From Apostichopus japonicus (lineage: Eukaryota > Echinodermata > Holothuroidea > Aspidochirotida > Stichopodidae), in the NCBI RefSeq assembly GCF_037975245.1, contig NC_092581.1, positions 2,058,501 to 2,122,500 of the forward strand: DNA of 64,000 nt, read 5' to 3'. The notes below the pieces were generated by a model. It saw only the letters and a list, made by a program, of their open reading frames with translations, had not been told where the DNA came from and searched no databases. Below, piece after piece: positions 35,473-48,100 of this stretch. Position 1 is the stretch's first letter; each line of letters opens with the position of its first letter. A program made the translations under genes and the position numbers.

Positions 35473-38400
35473 TCAGTCCCATGATAGGTCATCTCGTCGT
35501 AGAGAGGTCTGTAAGGTCTGCATATCTCGTAGCATCCTGACACCTCTCTGCATCTGGTTTCCCTCCACGCTGATGGGCCTAGCCCCCCTGCCCTTAGTTC
35601 TCACAGTGGTTATCACCTGGACCTCAGAGTCACCTGATTGTTTCTTGTTGGACTGTCCCTTAGATTTGGTTGGCAAGGCTCTCGTCTTCCTGGTTTTCTT
35701 TTCAGATAACTGTGGATCAGCCAATAAAAACCAAAACTAAATAACAAAAGCTGACGTGATTGGACAGTTTGCCAAAATTGACAAGCTGTGTATATAAACT
35801 CTAGCCGTGAGATGAATAGTTAAAACAGGGCACTCCAATTCATCAGACCACATAACTCCAAAAATGATAAAAAGCATTCCAACCTTTCCGAAATGTGAAT
35901 GGAGATGTATTATACCACATACATTATGTACCTATGCATGTCACAAGATAAACATGATTATATACCAGGATAGCAATGCTGCTGTTAGTTGATGTATTTA
36001 TGTATGTATGTATGTATGTATGTATGTATGTATGGGTGTATGTATGTATGTATGTATGTATGTATGTATGTGTGTATGTATGGTTCTTGACTGTTGTATC
36101 TCTTTCAGCTGAGAACTCTGATGTACTTATATATACCCTGGCTGGTACATTCGCCATAGATGGCAGTCTTTATACAAATAAATGTCTCTACGATATTTGT
36201 CGACCAGCAGTCGTTCATACGTGACTGACTATTACATTTCTGTTGAGTGCTACGATGTTATGTATTCGGCTACAGTGCGTACATGTTTAACAATCCATGC
36301 GTATCTCTAATTCTACATGGGATGTCTGTATTCAGCTACAGTGCGTACATGTTTAACAATCCATGCGTATCTCTAATTCTACATGGGATGTCTGTATTCA
36401 GCTACAGTGCGTACATGTTTAACAATCTATGCGTATCTCTAATTCTAGGTGGAATGTCTGTATTCAGCTACAGTGCGTACATGTTTAACAATCTATGCGT
36501 ATCTCTAATTCTATGTGGGATGTCTGTATTCGGCTACAGTGCGTACATATTTAACAATCCATGCGTATCTCTAATTCTAGGTGGGATGTCTGTATTCGGC
36601 TACAGTGCGTACATATTTAACAATCCATGCGTATCTCTAATTCTAGGTGGGATGTCTGTATTCGGCTACAGTGCGTACATGTTTAACAATCCATGCGTAT
36701 CTCTAATTCTACATGGGATGTCTGTATTCGGCTACAGTGCGTACATATTTAACAATCCATGCGTATCTCTAATTCTAGGTGGGATTCGACTACAGTGCGT
36801 ACATATTTAACAATCCATGCGTATTTCTAATTCTACATGGGATGTCTGTATTCAGCTACAGTGCGTACATATTTAACAATCCATGTGTATCTCTAATTCT
36901 AGGTGGGATTCGACTACAGTGCGTACATATTTAACAATCCATGCGTATTTCTAATTCTACATGGGATGTCTGTAGTCGGCTACAGTGCGTACATGTTTAA
37001 CAATCCATGCGTATCTCTAATTCTAGGTGGGATGTCTGTATTCGGCTACAGTGCGTACATGTTTAACTATCCATGCGTATCTCTAATTCTACGTGGGATC
37101 ATGGATGCCTGACTACTGTACATAACTTACCTGCTCTTGGTGTCTCTTCAGTTTAGATATCTGTTGACCTTTCAATTCCATCCTCGCTACCAGGTGGTCA
37201 AGCTCTCGCTCCAGGTCCTCTCTGAGGTTACTGTCCTCTGCGTCTTGAATCTGCTTGGCAAGCTCTTGATGTTCACTAAAACAAAACAAACAAAAAAGTA
37301 CAATCGTAAATAAAAACACAAATGAAAATGTTATCTCGATTAATGATGACCGTCATACACCTAGGAGGAAAGACGATCGGGGGAGGAGATCGGGGGAGGA
37401 GGCAGGGGAGGGCGGGGTGCTGTATCTAGCTTGCAAAGAAAGGATAAAGGATGCCTCCTCACCAACCACAAACAGCCTCTTGCCTCTCAAATGTTTAATA
37501 TGTGAGATACAAGGAAATACGAGCCATGGGTGCATTCACAGTCAACTTGAGGTTCTAGTCACACTGATTATTCGTGAAACGGGAGATAAACACGAGGCAT
37601 CTGTATCTGATCCTGAAAGTGGACTGATGTCAGCTGTCCATTTTATTCTAAAATGAGACCAAATTAGCCATTTACAAATACATTTTCTATTTTTTACCCA
37701 CGAGGGAAACTTTCTTTCTCAGGAATACAACAAGACTTTAAACGGGTGGGTTATAAATTAAATCTGTAATCTTGATATAAATCACTTGTTAAATATATTA
37801 AAGATTTAAATCACAATGTATTTTTTCTTTCTTTCTTTCTTTCAGTTTAAAATAAAAATAAACTTTTATAAAAGAAAATAGTAAATCATTTTAACTTGAT
37901 TCAATCATGTACATTGGTGACAAATACCAGATCTTTTTCTAACATAGTAACAGTAATGGTAAGGGTTAACCATGTTTCTTGGTTATGAAATGATGGGGGG
38001 GTTTCTAAAGTGAGGGTGGGGGGCACTCTTCACCCTATCCCCTCCCCCACCAGTGAAAGGTGTGTTGACAATAGGTGCATCAAATTAATTTTGTGATCAG
38101 TTTTAGTGGTGTTTCTCTCTGTGAATTGAATGACTGTGCATATATCTTTATGTACCATAAGAATCATAACTGTAAAAAAGTACAACAGTGGTTATTGACT
38201 AAACCTTGCATGTATTCATGACAAACAAGAATCGGAAAGGAAGGAGAAAAAGAAAAGTCTACCCTGGGCATACCACCAGGGGGTTGCATAGAGCGTGCAC
38301 AAGCACAATAGGCTGTTACTGGCTTCAAACCAACATAAGGAAAAAAAAAAGATATAGAAGAAAAGAAGAAATTAATCATTTACAGATATTCTACTCTAGA

Positions 38401-41400
38401 TATACACGAACAATATTCAACTTTCTATTGTAATCGAGATCAATAAAGACCATGCCCCAATGATTTATTGTAGGACACTTTTTTTCATGAAAAAGGACAA
38501 GAAATGACAAAAAACGAAAAAAAAACAAAGAAAAAAAAAATTGTGTGCGTATGGTGAAAACCATTGAATTTTAAAAAGTACCAAAAAGTCAGTGTCATGG
38601 TTATATTGTATCTGTTTGTTCCAATGAAAACAATTACATATGAACCCCACTATGAAACAACAAAAAATTGAATAAAAGGCCTGTTTAAAAGGCCTGCTAA
38701 ATCTAAATTTAGGCATTTAGAATTGTAAGAAAAGTAAACATTAGCCTAAAGACATGTTATTTTCTTATGTCTGGGGAGTTCAAAGTACTTAATTGACGTC
38801 AGGGTGCAAGCTCGGCAGCTCCTCGCACGATGGGGGAAAAAAAAGAAGGAAAAAATCACCACTGTATGAATTAAATAACAAATTATATAATAACAATAAG
38901 AGCAAGTATTAAAGCGAAAAAAATTTCCATTTATCTTTCATCATAAAAAGTCGGAAAGTTGACAGTCTTCCATCAAGACAGTACATCAGTCAAGCCCTGG
39001 TCATTGGTAATGTTGTCACATCCACACCCACACTCTCAGGGCACTGTGCACCACATCTGCGTGTTCCCTAGGGGACATCAAACAGGGCCTGGCCACAATC
39101 CAGTGAGCACCTGTTGACCTGCATGGTAGGTTTCCCATATGGACACCTGCTTTACAGGAGGAGAGGCAATTGGGATCGTAACGTTGCCCAAGGACATCAG
39201 GTAATGCTCTGACCAGGACTCGAACCAGCAATCCTTAGATTGCAAGGTGCAATGCCCATTGGGTTAACCGTTTTTTGGCCATTGTAATCTCCTGTAATTT
39301 GAGGTAAGTGTGTTGCATTACTGAGATAAGAGACCAGAGAGCTAAGAGGCTTAGTGAGTCATTGCCACATTTTAACATGTGAAAATTGAACTTAAAACTG
39401 TGCACATAAGATCCTTGTACTAAATTAGGTGCAACGACATTCTGAGTATGAAATAAATTTGCTTTACCTTTGGAGTGATGGCTTCAACAAGGTTTTCAAA
39501 ATTTGACCAATGGTGACCTCAAATGACCTTTGAACTCAAGAAATCAACAGGGCACTTTTACTTAGCACGTTGATATCCACATATCAAGTATCAAATTCAT
39601 CCAACATTCTGGCATCAAAGTTATGAAGCTATTCCTCCCCCCCCCCCCGCCCCCCCCTCGCCCATTCAAGTTAAAATATTCGGTAGCACTCTGTAACTGA
39701 GTCAGACAAGCTCCATGTCCTGAGTTAAACTCCACATGAGAGCATTTTAATTTTCTGGTCTTTTACTCCTTTCATTCTGAAGTTGAAATATTAGAAACAA
39801 GCATTACTTCTCAACAGTTACAGTGGCCAAGTTGGTTGCTCTCTGTAACTGAGAGAGTCAGACAAGCTCCATGTCCTGAGTTCAAATCCACATGAGAGCA
39901 TTTTTATTTTCTGCTCTTTTCCTTCTTCCATTCTGAAGTTGAAATATTAGAAACGAGCATTATTTCTCAACAGTTACAGTGGCCAAGTTGGTTGTTCTCT
40001 GTGACTGAGAGAGTCAGACAATCTCCATGTCCTGAGTTCAAATCCACATGAGAGCACTTTTATTTTCTGCTCTTTTCCTCCTTCCATTCTGAAGTTGAAA
40101 TATTAGAAACGAGCAGAATTTCTCATCAGTTGCAGTGGCCAAGTTGGTTGTGCTCTGTAACTGAGAGAGTCAGACAATCTCCATGTCCTGAGTTCAAATC
40201 CACATGAGAGCATTTTTATTTTCTGCTCTTTTCCTTCTTCCATTCTGAAGTTGAAATATTAGAAACGAGCATTATTTCTCAACAGTTGCTGTGGCCAAGT
40301 TGGTAGTTCTCTGTGACTGAGAGAGTCAGACAAGCTCCATGTCCTGAGTTCGACTCCAGCCAGAGCCTTTTACTTTTCTGTTCTATGGAAAAGGCGGCAG
40401 TATAAAGGTACGAAACGAAGTTTTCCCATTAGGAACCAAAATGGTGTGATTGGTAGTTCTGCCAACAAGCTATTTGATTTTCCTGATTTCCTGTTTGCTG
40501 GGTTCAAGACCAGCCTGAGGTGAGAAAGGGAGAGTAAAAGGAGAAAGGGGAGAAGGGGAGGCGAGAGAGGGTGTGGTGAAGAAGGGAGGCGAGCGGGGAA
40601 GATGGGAAGGGGTAGGAGGGTAAGGCGAGAGGGTGGGGCGAGAAGGGGTAGGTGGGTGAGGCAAGGAAGGGAGAGAGGTGAGAAGGGTGTGGCAAGAAGG
40701 GGAGGGTGAGACAATGAGGTAAGGTGAAGCGAGAAAGGGCAAGAGGGTGGGTGAGGCAAAAGAGGGTAAGGGATCGCGGGCCAAGGAGTTCGCCAGTACC
40801 CCCTCCCCCTGACAAGGTTCCCACGCGGCCAGGTGAGTTCGCCGGTACCTCTCCCCCCTGACAAGGTTCCCAAGTGGCCTCCCCATCCCAGACAAGGATC
40901 AGTGGAGAAAATGTTTTATAAAATGACTAAGTCCAAACAAGTGGATCTTTAAATATTTGAAAAGCAAACTGTTGCAGTCTCTCCTCTAATGGTCTAGTGG
41001 TAGAGCAGAAAGTTTTGCATCTCAGGGTCCCTGGTTCAAAACCAACTTCTGCTTTTGCTTTTACTTTTACTTCTTTTAGTAAAAGAACTTTTCCAAGAAA
41101 AAAAACAACACAAGAAAAACAAAACAAACAGCTGATTTTCTCACCTTGTTTAGCAGCTTATGCAAAACACAACTATAAAAGTTTATATCATTTAAAAAAA
41201 TATATATAATTCATATAGATATATCTTATAGACATATAGATAAATATATACACATATATGTATATAGATATATAAATAAAAGCAAAGGGAAAAAAGTCAA
41301 TACATCCACTTAGAACCAAGCATTGCAATACAAAGAGATGAGTTTAGTACTCAGGATGTGCTCAGAAATAGTTGAGTGCCGGGCAGATTTTGTATGGTAG

Positions 41401-44400
41401 TGTGATCCATGTCTTGGGGTTCTAAGGGGTGTGGGTGTCCCCCCCCCCCTCCCACCTTTTGGAATTTCATCGCAAATGAGGTATAATCAGATGGCAAATG
41501 GTGCTATCTGTTTCTGTTACCAGAGCAAACTTCTGTGCCAAGTATTCACCCAAATGTTGGTAATGATAAAATTTAATTAAATTAATCGTCAAAATATTGT
41601 TGGGGGACCATAGAAATGTTTAAAATTCTGTTTTTAATCGGCGGCATTCAGGACTGCCGGGCGCAGCTTCCCAGACCGTGAGCGCATCCCTGCTCCTAAC
41701 AATTCCTTAGAACATAGTGAGGGCAAAGAATTGTTAGAGAAGGATAACATACTGTATCTATGCTTGACTAGAGAACATATGCTTCATATTGTTTGTATGC
41801 TTTACTGGTTAATGGATGCTTGAAAATTAATCTTTCTATCCCTTCATGACAAATTAGTTCACTGACAGGACTTTATTCCACCCCAGAATAGCACCCATGA
41901 ACTACCTACCCCGAAACCAGGTCTCAAAATCAAAGTATGGTAATGATAGACAAAAGCATATATTACTGACTAGGAATTACTTTCAATTTCTTAAGCAAAC
42001 GACTGCATAATATCTAACTCTTCTTAGTAAGAGCATCAGTATTAACTTAGTAATTCAGTATGAATCCAGTTTTGTATACTTTTGAACATTTTGGTAAAGA
42101 AAAAAGGAAATAATTATATTATGGGACTTTTACTTAATTGCAAGAATGTTATTTTGTAACCACAATCGCATTCAAATTTTCCGCAACAAAAAATGTGGCC
42201 ATTCCAGCATTACCCTCAATGAGGACATTTGGCCCTTAAAGTCGTTTCCGTGAATGGTTCTAGACATAGCTGCTGCAAATCCAAATTGCTTCCCTTTTAA
42301 AGTTAGAAAAAATCATTGCCTGATTATTCGTGCTACATGTATTAAACAGACAATACATCAAACTGCCTTTGTTTTTTTTCTTTCGTTGTTTTCAGAAAAG
42401 GACCCACTCCAATTGAAAGACATACGATGAGGTCACATGATCATACACAACATCCTGTTACAGTAATGAACCATTGCACAAAATTGCAGGTTACATAAAA
42501 GACAAAAAAAAAAAAAATTAGCAATTGTGGGTGTAGCCCTCGTACGACACAGATTATTCACTCATCCAAAAAAGAAAGAAAAAAGAAAGAAAAAAAGGTG
42601 AAAATTTCGGAATATTTTGTACTTTGCAGAAATGGAATGAGCTGTTAAGGTTAATAATAGTCTCCTTTGCTTCACTAACTCTAATTATGGCGGTCTCTCA
42701 GAGTTTGTGAATATCATAAAAATAGTGCTAAAATGAGACCTTTCATTGATCGATACAGAGATCAACTAAGGCTAGTGTCTGTTTGGCCCTTTTGTTTTCG
42801 CCATAAAAAAACTGAAAGATCTTGCAATATTTAAAAAAACTATACTTTCACGTCGGTTTACCTATATCAGGGTTTCTGACATACTACAGAGTGTAAATAT
42901 TAAAACTAATAAGACTTTATTTGATGGTTCATGATTTAGGAGCTGCAGTATGTAAATACTGCTATAAAAGTAAGTTTGCAGACAATGCCTCGATTTATCC
43001 GAAATAATAAAAGAAAAATGGGTTTTCAACAATTTCGCCACAAAGCAAAGCTTTCACAAAATTTCTAATTATTGGAGACTCGAGTCGCTACGGTAACATA
43101 CCTACAGTGTCTTACAGACTTCAAATGAATCGAATCCTATTGAACACAAAATAAAGAGCACTCAAGACAGGCCTCATTTGCATATAAGAATCACGGCTGA
43201 AGCTGTACTTGTCATTAAAATATTTACCAGCTGATCACATCATTTTTTATACAAGAAGAAAGAACGTAATGGAGGTTGTATGGCAGAGTGTGTTTGGCAC
43301 ACTGCACTAGTGAAATACGTTGACTCAAGATTGTGGCAAAATGGAATCTGGTGTGGAAGAAATGTGAGCAATCGAGCCTTAAATATTTGCAAATTATGTG
43401 AACAAAATGCTTTACTCACCAACCCATGACACCAAACTCATCCTGAAGGCATTGAAGGAGGTCTGAGAGGTCACAGTTATCGGAGGAAGGACCAGAGGAA
43501 GCGACCCTTCGGATCTTACCCGTCCTTTTCCGAGGGGGTCCCACCCCGTGCGGAGAGTTCACCCCGTTCACGCACCAGGCGGGGTTGTGGGTCTTCATGA
43601 GCGCCAGAACGCTCTGCAGGTTGGCGTTGATGGAGTGACTCGGTGTCGTTGACTGTTCATGGTTAGTTCAGGTCAAAAGAAAGGAAGAGAAGGGGAGACA
43701 AAAATATAAAATGGTGGTCAAAGTTAAGAACCATTCTATATCAGGTAGCTGCGTAAACACCTCTGCCTATTAACTGCCTGCACAATCTATTTATGAAGAG
43801 GGGTTGTTTTTTGACAGACTTGGCTGGATGTCACAAACCTACTCCACAATCCAGTGGCATGCACAACATTTCAACGGTGGAGTTGGGAATGAAAGTTTGG
43901 TTGGTGTGGGGGGGGGAGGGGGGAAGAGAGCAAAAGGAACAGTTCCTCCAACACACCGATGGGCTCTCCAGTGTATAACTAGAGGGCGCTCCAGCTGGTG
44001 AAGGTAAGTGGAGCTAGATAGGACCGATATCGACAGCGCCCTATGTTCATTATCCACTTGTGTCGAGAGCCCCATTGTCGCCCATTAGCTGATTTTCTTT
44101 ATTTTACCTTTCACAACAGACTGTTAGTTTATTGTGTTCTTTTCGGCAAACACCAACAGACAAAAAAAGGAATTAAAATAAATAAATAAAACATAATTAA
44201 TTAATTATGTAAATCAATTATAAAGACTTTTACCTGGCCAGCTACAAACGGAATTTTGCCAACGTTGACGCGCAGATGTTGAGGAGATGCAGTAGGGGTT
44301 ACTCTTGATAGGGATGTCCTAGCGGTTACTCTTGATGGTGATGTCCTAGCGGTTACTCTTGATGGTGATGTCCTGTGGTCTCGTCTTTTCGTTTTACGCT

Positions 44401-45102
44401 TTCTCTTTGGCTGTTTATCCTTAGGAGATGCCTTTTCAGCTTCCAACAGTATTCTGTTAGTTTCAGCAACTGTCTGAAGCTGAAAAGAATGCCAAAAAAA
44501 ATATAACAATGAAAAAAAAAGGTGAAAAACAATCAATTTCTGCTTACCACCTACTGTTTTATACTGGTATGTTGTCAGTAAGTTACTGACCTTCTACAGT
44601 TACCGTATCGTAAAATATATGATCAGAATTAGTCCATTAAGATAAAAACAACATAGAACTTTAAAAAACATTAAAACACCAAAACTTCTTACAAAACCAA
44701 TGAGGCTCCAGTGGTTTCCAAAATTAACCTGAAATGACAGTTTAAAGCCTTGAGAGATTTTGGAAGGAAGCTGAAGTGGACATTGACCCTGAAGTTGGTC
44801 AATGGAGGAGGGCACAGTGTTTTCAATGTTGCCATCTCTGTATTTTGTCTGTGCTAGTTTTGATTTGAGTGCCTATATAGAATGGAGATAATACAAGAGT
44901 GTAGTATGTAACTAATTCAGCATATTTGCAAAGCTTACTAGTCATTTAAATTTTAGTCTCAAAAGAATACTAAACTAGGCGAAAACAAAATTGATTCTTG
45001 ATTTTTCTTTTATAGTTATTAATTAAGTGTATCTCTCTCTCTATATATATATCTACATTTCTATATCTACATTATATTTATATATATATACATATATATA
45101 TA

Positions 45103-45176
<74 letters not shown>

Positions 45177-48100
45177 TATATATCTATAAAATTGATTCAC
45201 AATTTTTCTTTTATCTTTATTCATTAGGTGTATCTCTCTCAAAACATAATTGCAGTGTGCCAAAATGTGGTTTCATTTTCTCAAATTTGTCTTAGCTAAG
45301 AGAGTTATGACATAACAAATTTTCAAAAACTAGAATGAAAGAACTGCTCTCACAACACTGTGCAGTAGATAACTCTGTATGATTGTGAAGAATTTACAGT
45401 AAATGGGAATCAAACCATGAATATGTTATTTTCAACCAACAATCATCCATCCCCCCGGCCCCCCTTAGAAATGTTACAAGAAGCTCTACATAAATTTCAG
45501 CACAAGTAAAGTTGTTTGGAGGAGGCAGGTAAATAACAACACAAAACAAACCAGAATGCAAAAATGCATCGTGGTTTCGATGATGTAACATGAGCAGTGT
45601 TCTTCGTGAATCTGATGTATTGTATAGTGGGAATGCACAACATACTTGATCTTAGTAATACAGTGAAAAGCAGCGTGATGTGACAAGCAATCAATGCACT
45701 ATGACACAGGCTGTCCTGAAATGACCACAACAGCCTTCTTGTACCAAATGTCTTGTACTAAATGTGATACATTACCATACTAAATGACATCTGTCCTTGT
45801 TGAAATATTGTGTAAAACATGGTTTTCACAATCTGACCCCTGGTGAACTCAAACAACCATTGACCTCCGCCAACATTAGGCTGACGTCTTGTACACAATG
45901 TGGTACAATTATACAACAAATATGCGGTCTATCCAAGCTTCCCTTGCGAAGTCATGTTTAGGAAGGTGCGTTAGTGTAGAGAGACAGGTAAGAGGGGAGT
46001 AAAGTAAATGTTTTGTATTCGTTAACTTCAATTGACCTTTGACCTCCACCAAAAGCAATAATAAGCTCCGTAAAGTTGATATGGTACATCTACAAACCAA
46101 ATATGAGATCTGCCCAAGGCTACCTTCTTGCAATATCATGTTTACAAGGTTTTCATAATTTGACCTCTGATGACCTTTAACTTCCACCAAATACAATAGA
46201 CTCTTTGTACTCCATGTGGTCCTTCTACACACCAAATATGAGGTCTGCCCAAGCTTACCTTCTTGAGATATTGTGTTTACAAGGTTTTCACAATTTGACC
46301 GCTGGTGACCCCAAATGACCTTTGACCTATACCAAAAACTAAAAGCTTTTTTGTACTCAATGTGGTTCATATGCATATTAAATATGAAATCTGCCCAAGC
46401 TTACCTTCTTGAGATATTATGTTTACAAGGTTTTCACAATTTGACCCCTGATGACTCAAATGACCTTTGCAAAAACAATAGGCTTCTTGTACTCAATGTG
46501 GTACTTCTAAACACCAAAACTGAATATATAATTTACCAGCAATACCGTTACCTGCCTTTGAGGCTAATGCACTTTCTGATCTGCAGTTTTTAGCCTACGA
46601 CCGCTTTAGCACAGTGCCTCCTACATATCCCACATCGGGAAAAACCCCAAATTTCTAATCCTTTCAAATCGACTGTTTAGAACGTAACCTACCAGTTCCT
46701 CCCCCCCAGCCCCATTGAGTTTGAATCCGGTTTGAATAAATAATGCAGCCTTTACAATACTTTTGCAGATACAAACGGAAACAGTCTTATACAAACAAAC
46801 CTTTGTGGATGAACTTGCAAAAAATAAAACCCATAGAAAAGATATCTACAAAGTCATCGCCATGGGTCAAAAAGTTAATGTCGACTGTTATTTTTTTTGA
46901 TAACTATTATAATTATATTAGGCCTAAATTTTCGTTTAGTAGCTATGGCAGTTTCGGGCTCAAGTGCAAAGAACGACCAGGAACCGTTTACTTCCTTCTC
47001 CAAGTTTTTGTATCGAGTCTGTCATTTGACCTGTCATGGAATGATGCTAACGATGAGGCTCATCCCCAACGATGGGGCCCAACCCCAAGGATGGCTTGTA
47101 ACAATGTTGAGGTGGGTTGCAGGACTCCTCCAGACTTCAGAAACTTTCTTAAAGTCATTTTTTTTAGCAGGAGATGATCGATTGATCGATGATATTTTGT
47201 ATTTCTAACATCAGGTCACATTCATGCATTCTCAGCATTGATTATGAAGGGCCGGTGTCTGATTGTTGGGGGGGGGGGTCTTGGTGCAGACCTCCCGAGG
47301 GTTGTGGGCCTACATTAACTTATTTTTTCTAAGCCAGCCAATTTTCTTGAAAGGTACTTATATCCTCTATTGTGAACAAATGCAGCAGGCTTCCAACAGT
47401 TTTTTTTTTTTGGTGGTAGTGAAGTCTCCCTGTGATGAGGGTGGGAGGGAGAGGGGAAGGCCAGTAGGGAGACGATGGGGTGGGGGAGGGGGGTCTAGTT
47501 GCAACACAACCAGCTGCTCATAAAAAACAATGGAAACATGTTTCACTTTCTACCAACCTTAATTGCATGGTATTTTTGCACTAAGATAATTTGTATATAA
47601 AATTCACTGAAAAAATTGAATATGTCAGAATATTTATTGGACAGATTTCTTGAACTGCAGTCTTGGTTTCAACAGTTTGGTGATGTCACGGATAATGACT
47701 TATTTGTATTCAGCACTTGGTTATTGATATCAGCCCCCTCCTCCCACCCACCCACCTCTTCCAGACACACCCACACACACAAAAAGAAAGTCTGTTAATG
47801 GTTTCTATTAAATTCTCACAGCATGCTGGTCTACCTACTTTTTCTACGTTTATTCTTTTGTTAATAATTGTTTTGTGACAGCAGCAAAAAAATATGTGAC
47901 TCAAACTGAAAACGACCAAAAAAAAAACTTGTTTTGCAGTATTGCCAAAGTTTGAAAAACAATTTATTTTAGAAAATGACCTTTTGATCACAGTTTAAAA
48001 AGGTGAATGATCTTTCACTTTTATTGTTTTCACCACTTTCCTGAAAACCTCATCTACACTCATACAAAAACAGTGATACGGTTCACTTCATACCAGAGTT

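Noticed and set aside
36247-36810. 187-codon plus-strand frame with 22-residue repeats as a membrane protein gene
   Set aside because: It is a 66-bp minisatellite antisense in a CEP57 intron, broken by 58-bp units, with no supporting exon or domain.
39684-40383. CRISPR-like array
   Set aside because: The units are contiguous 156-bp tandem copies without unique spacers, in a eukaryotic intron.
40370-40895. Pro/Ser/Leu-rich minus-strand frames
   Set aside because: They derive from the purine-rich minisatellite read on the opposite strand.
40978-41052. Functional tRNA gene
   Set aside because: A and B boxes are present but no acceptor stem forms and the anticodon arm is poor; better seen as a SINE head.
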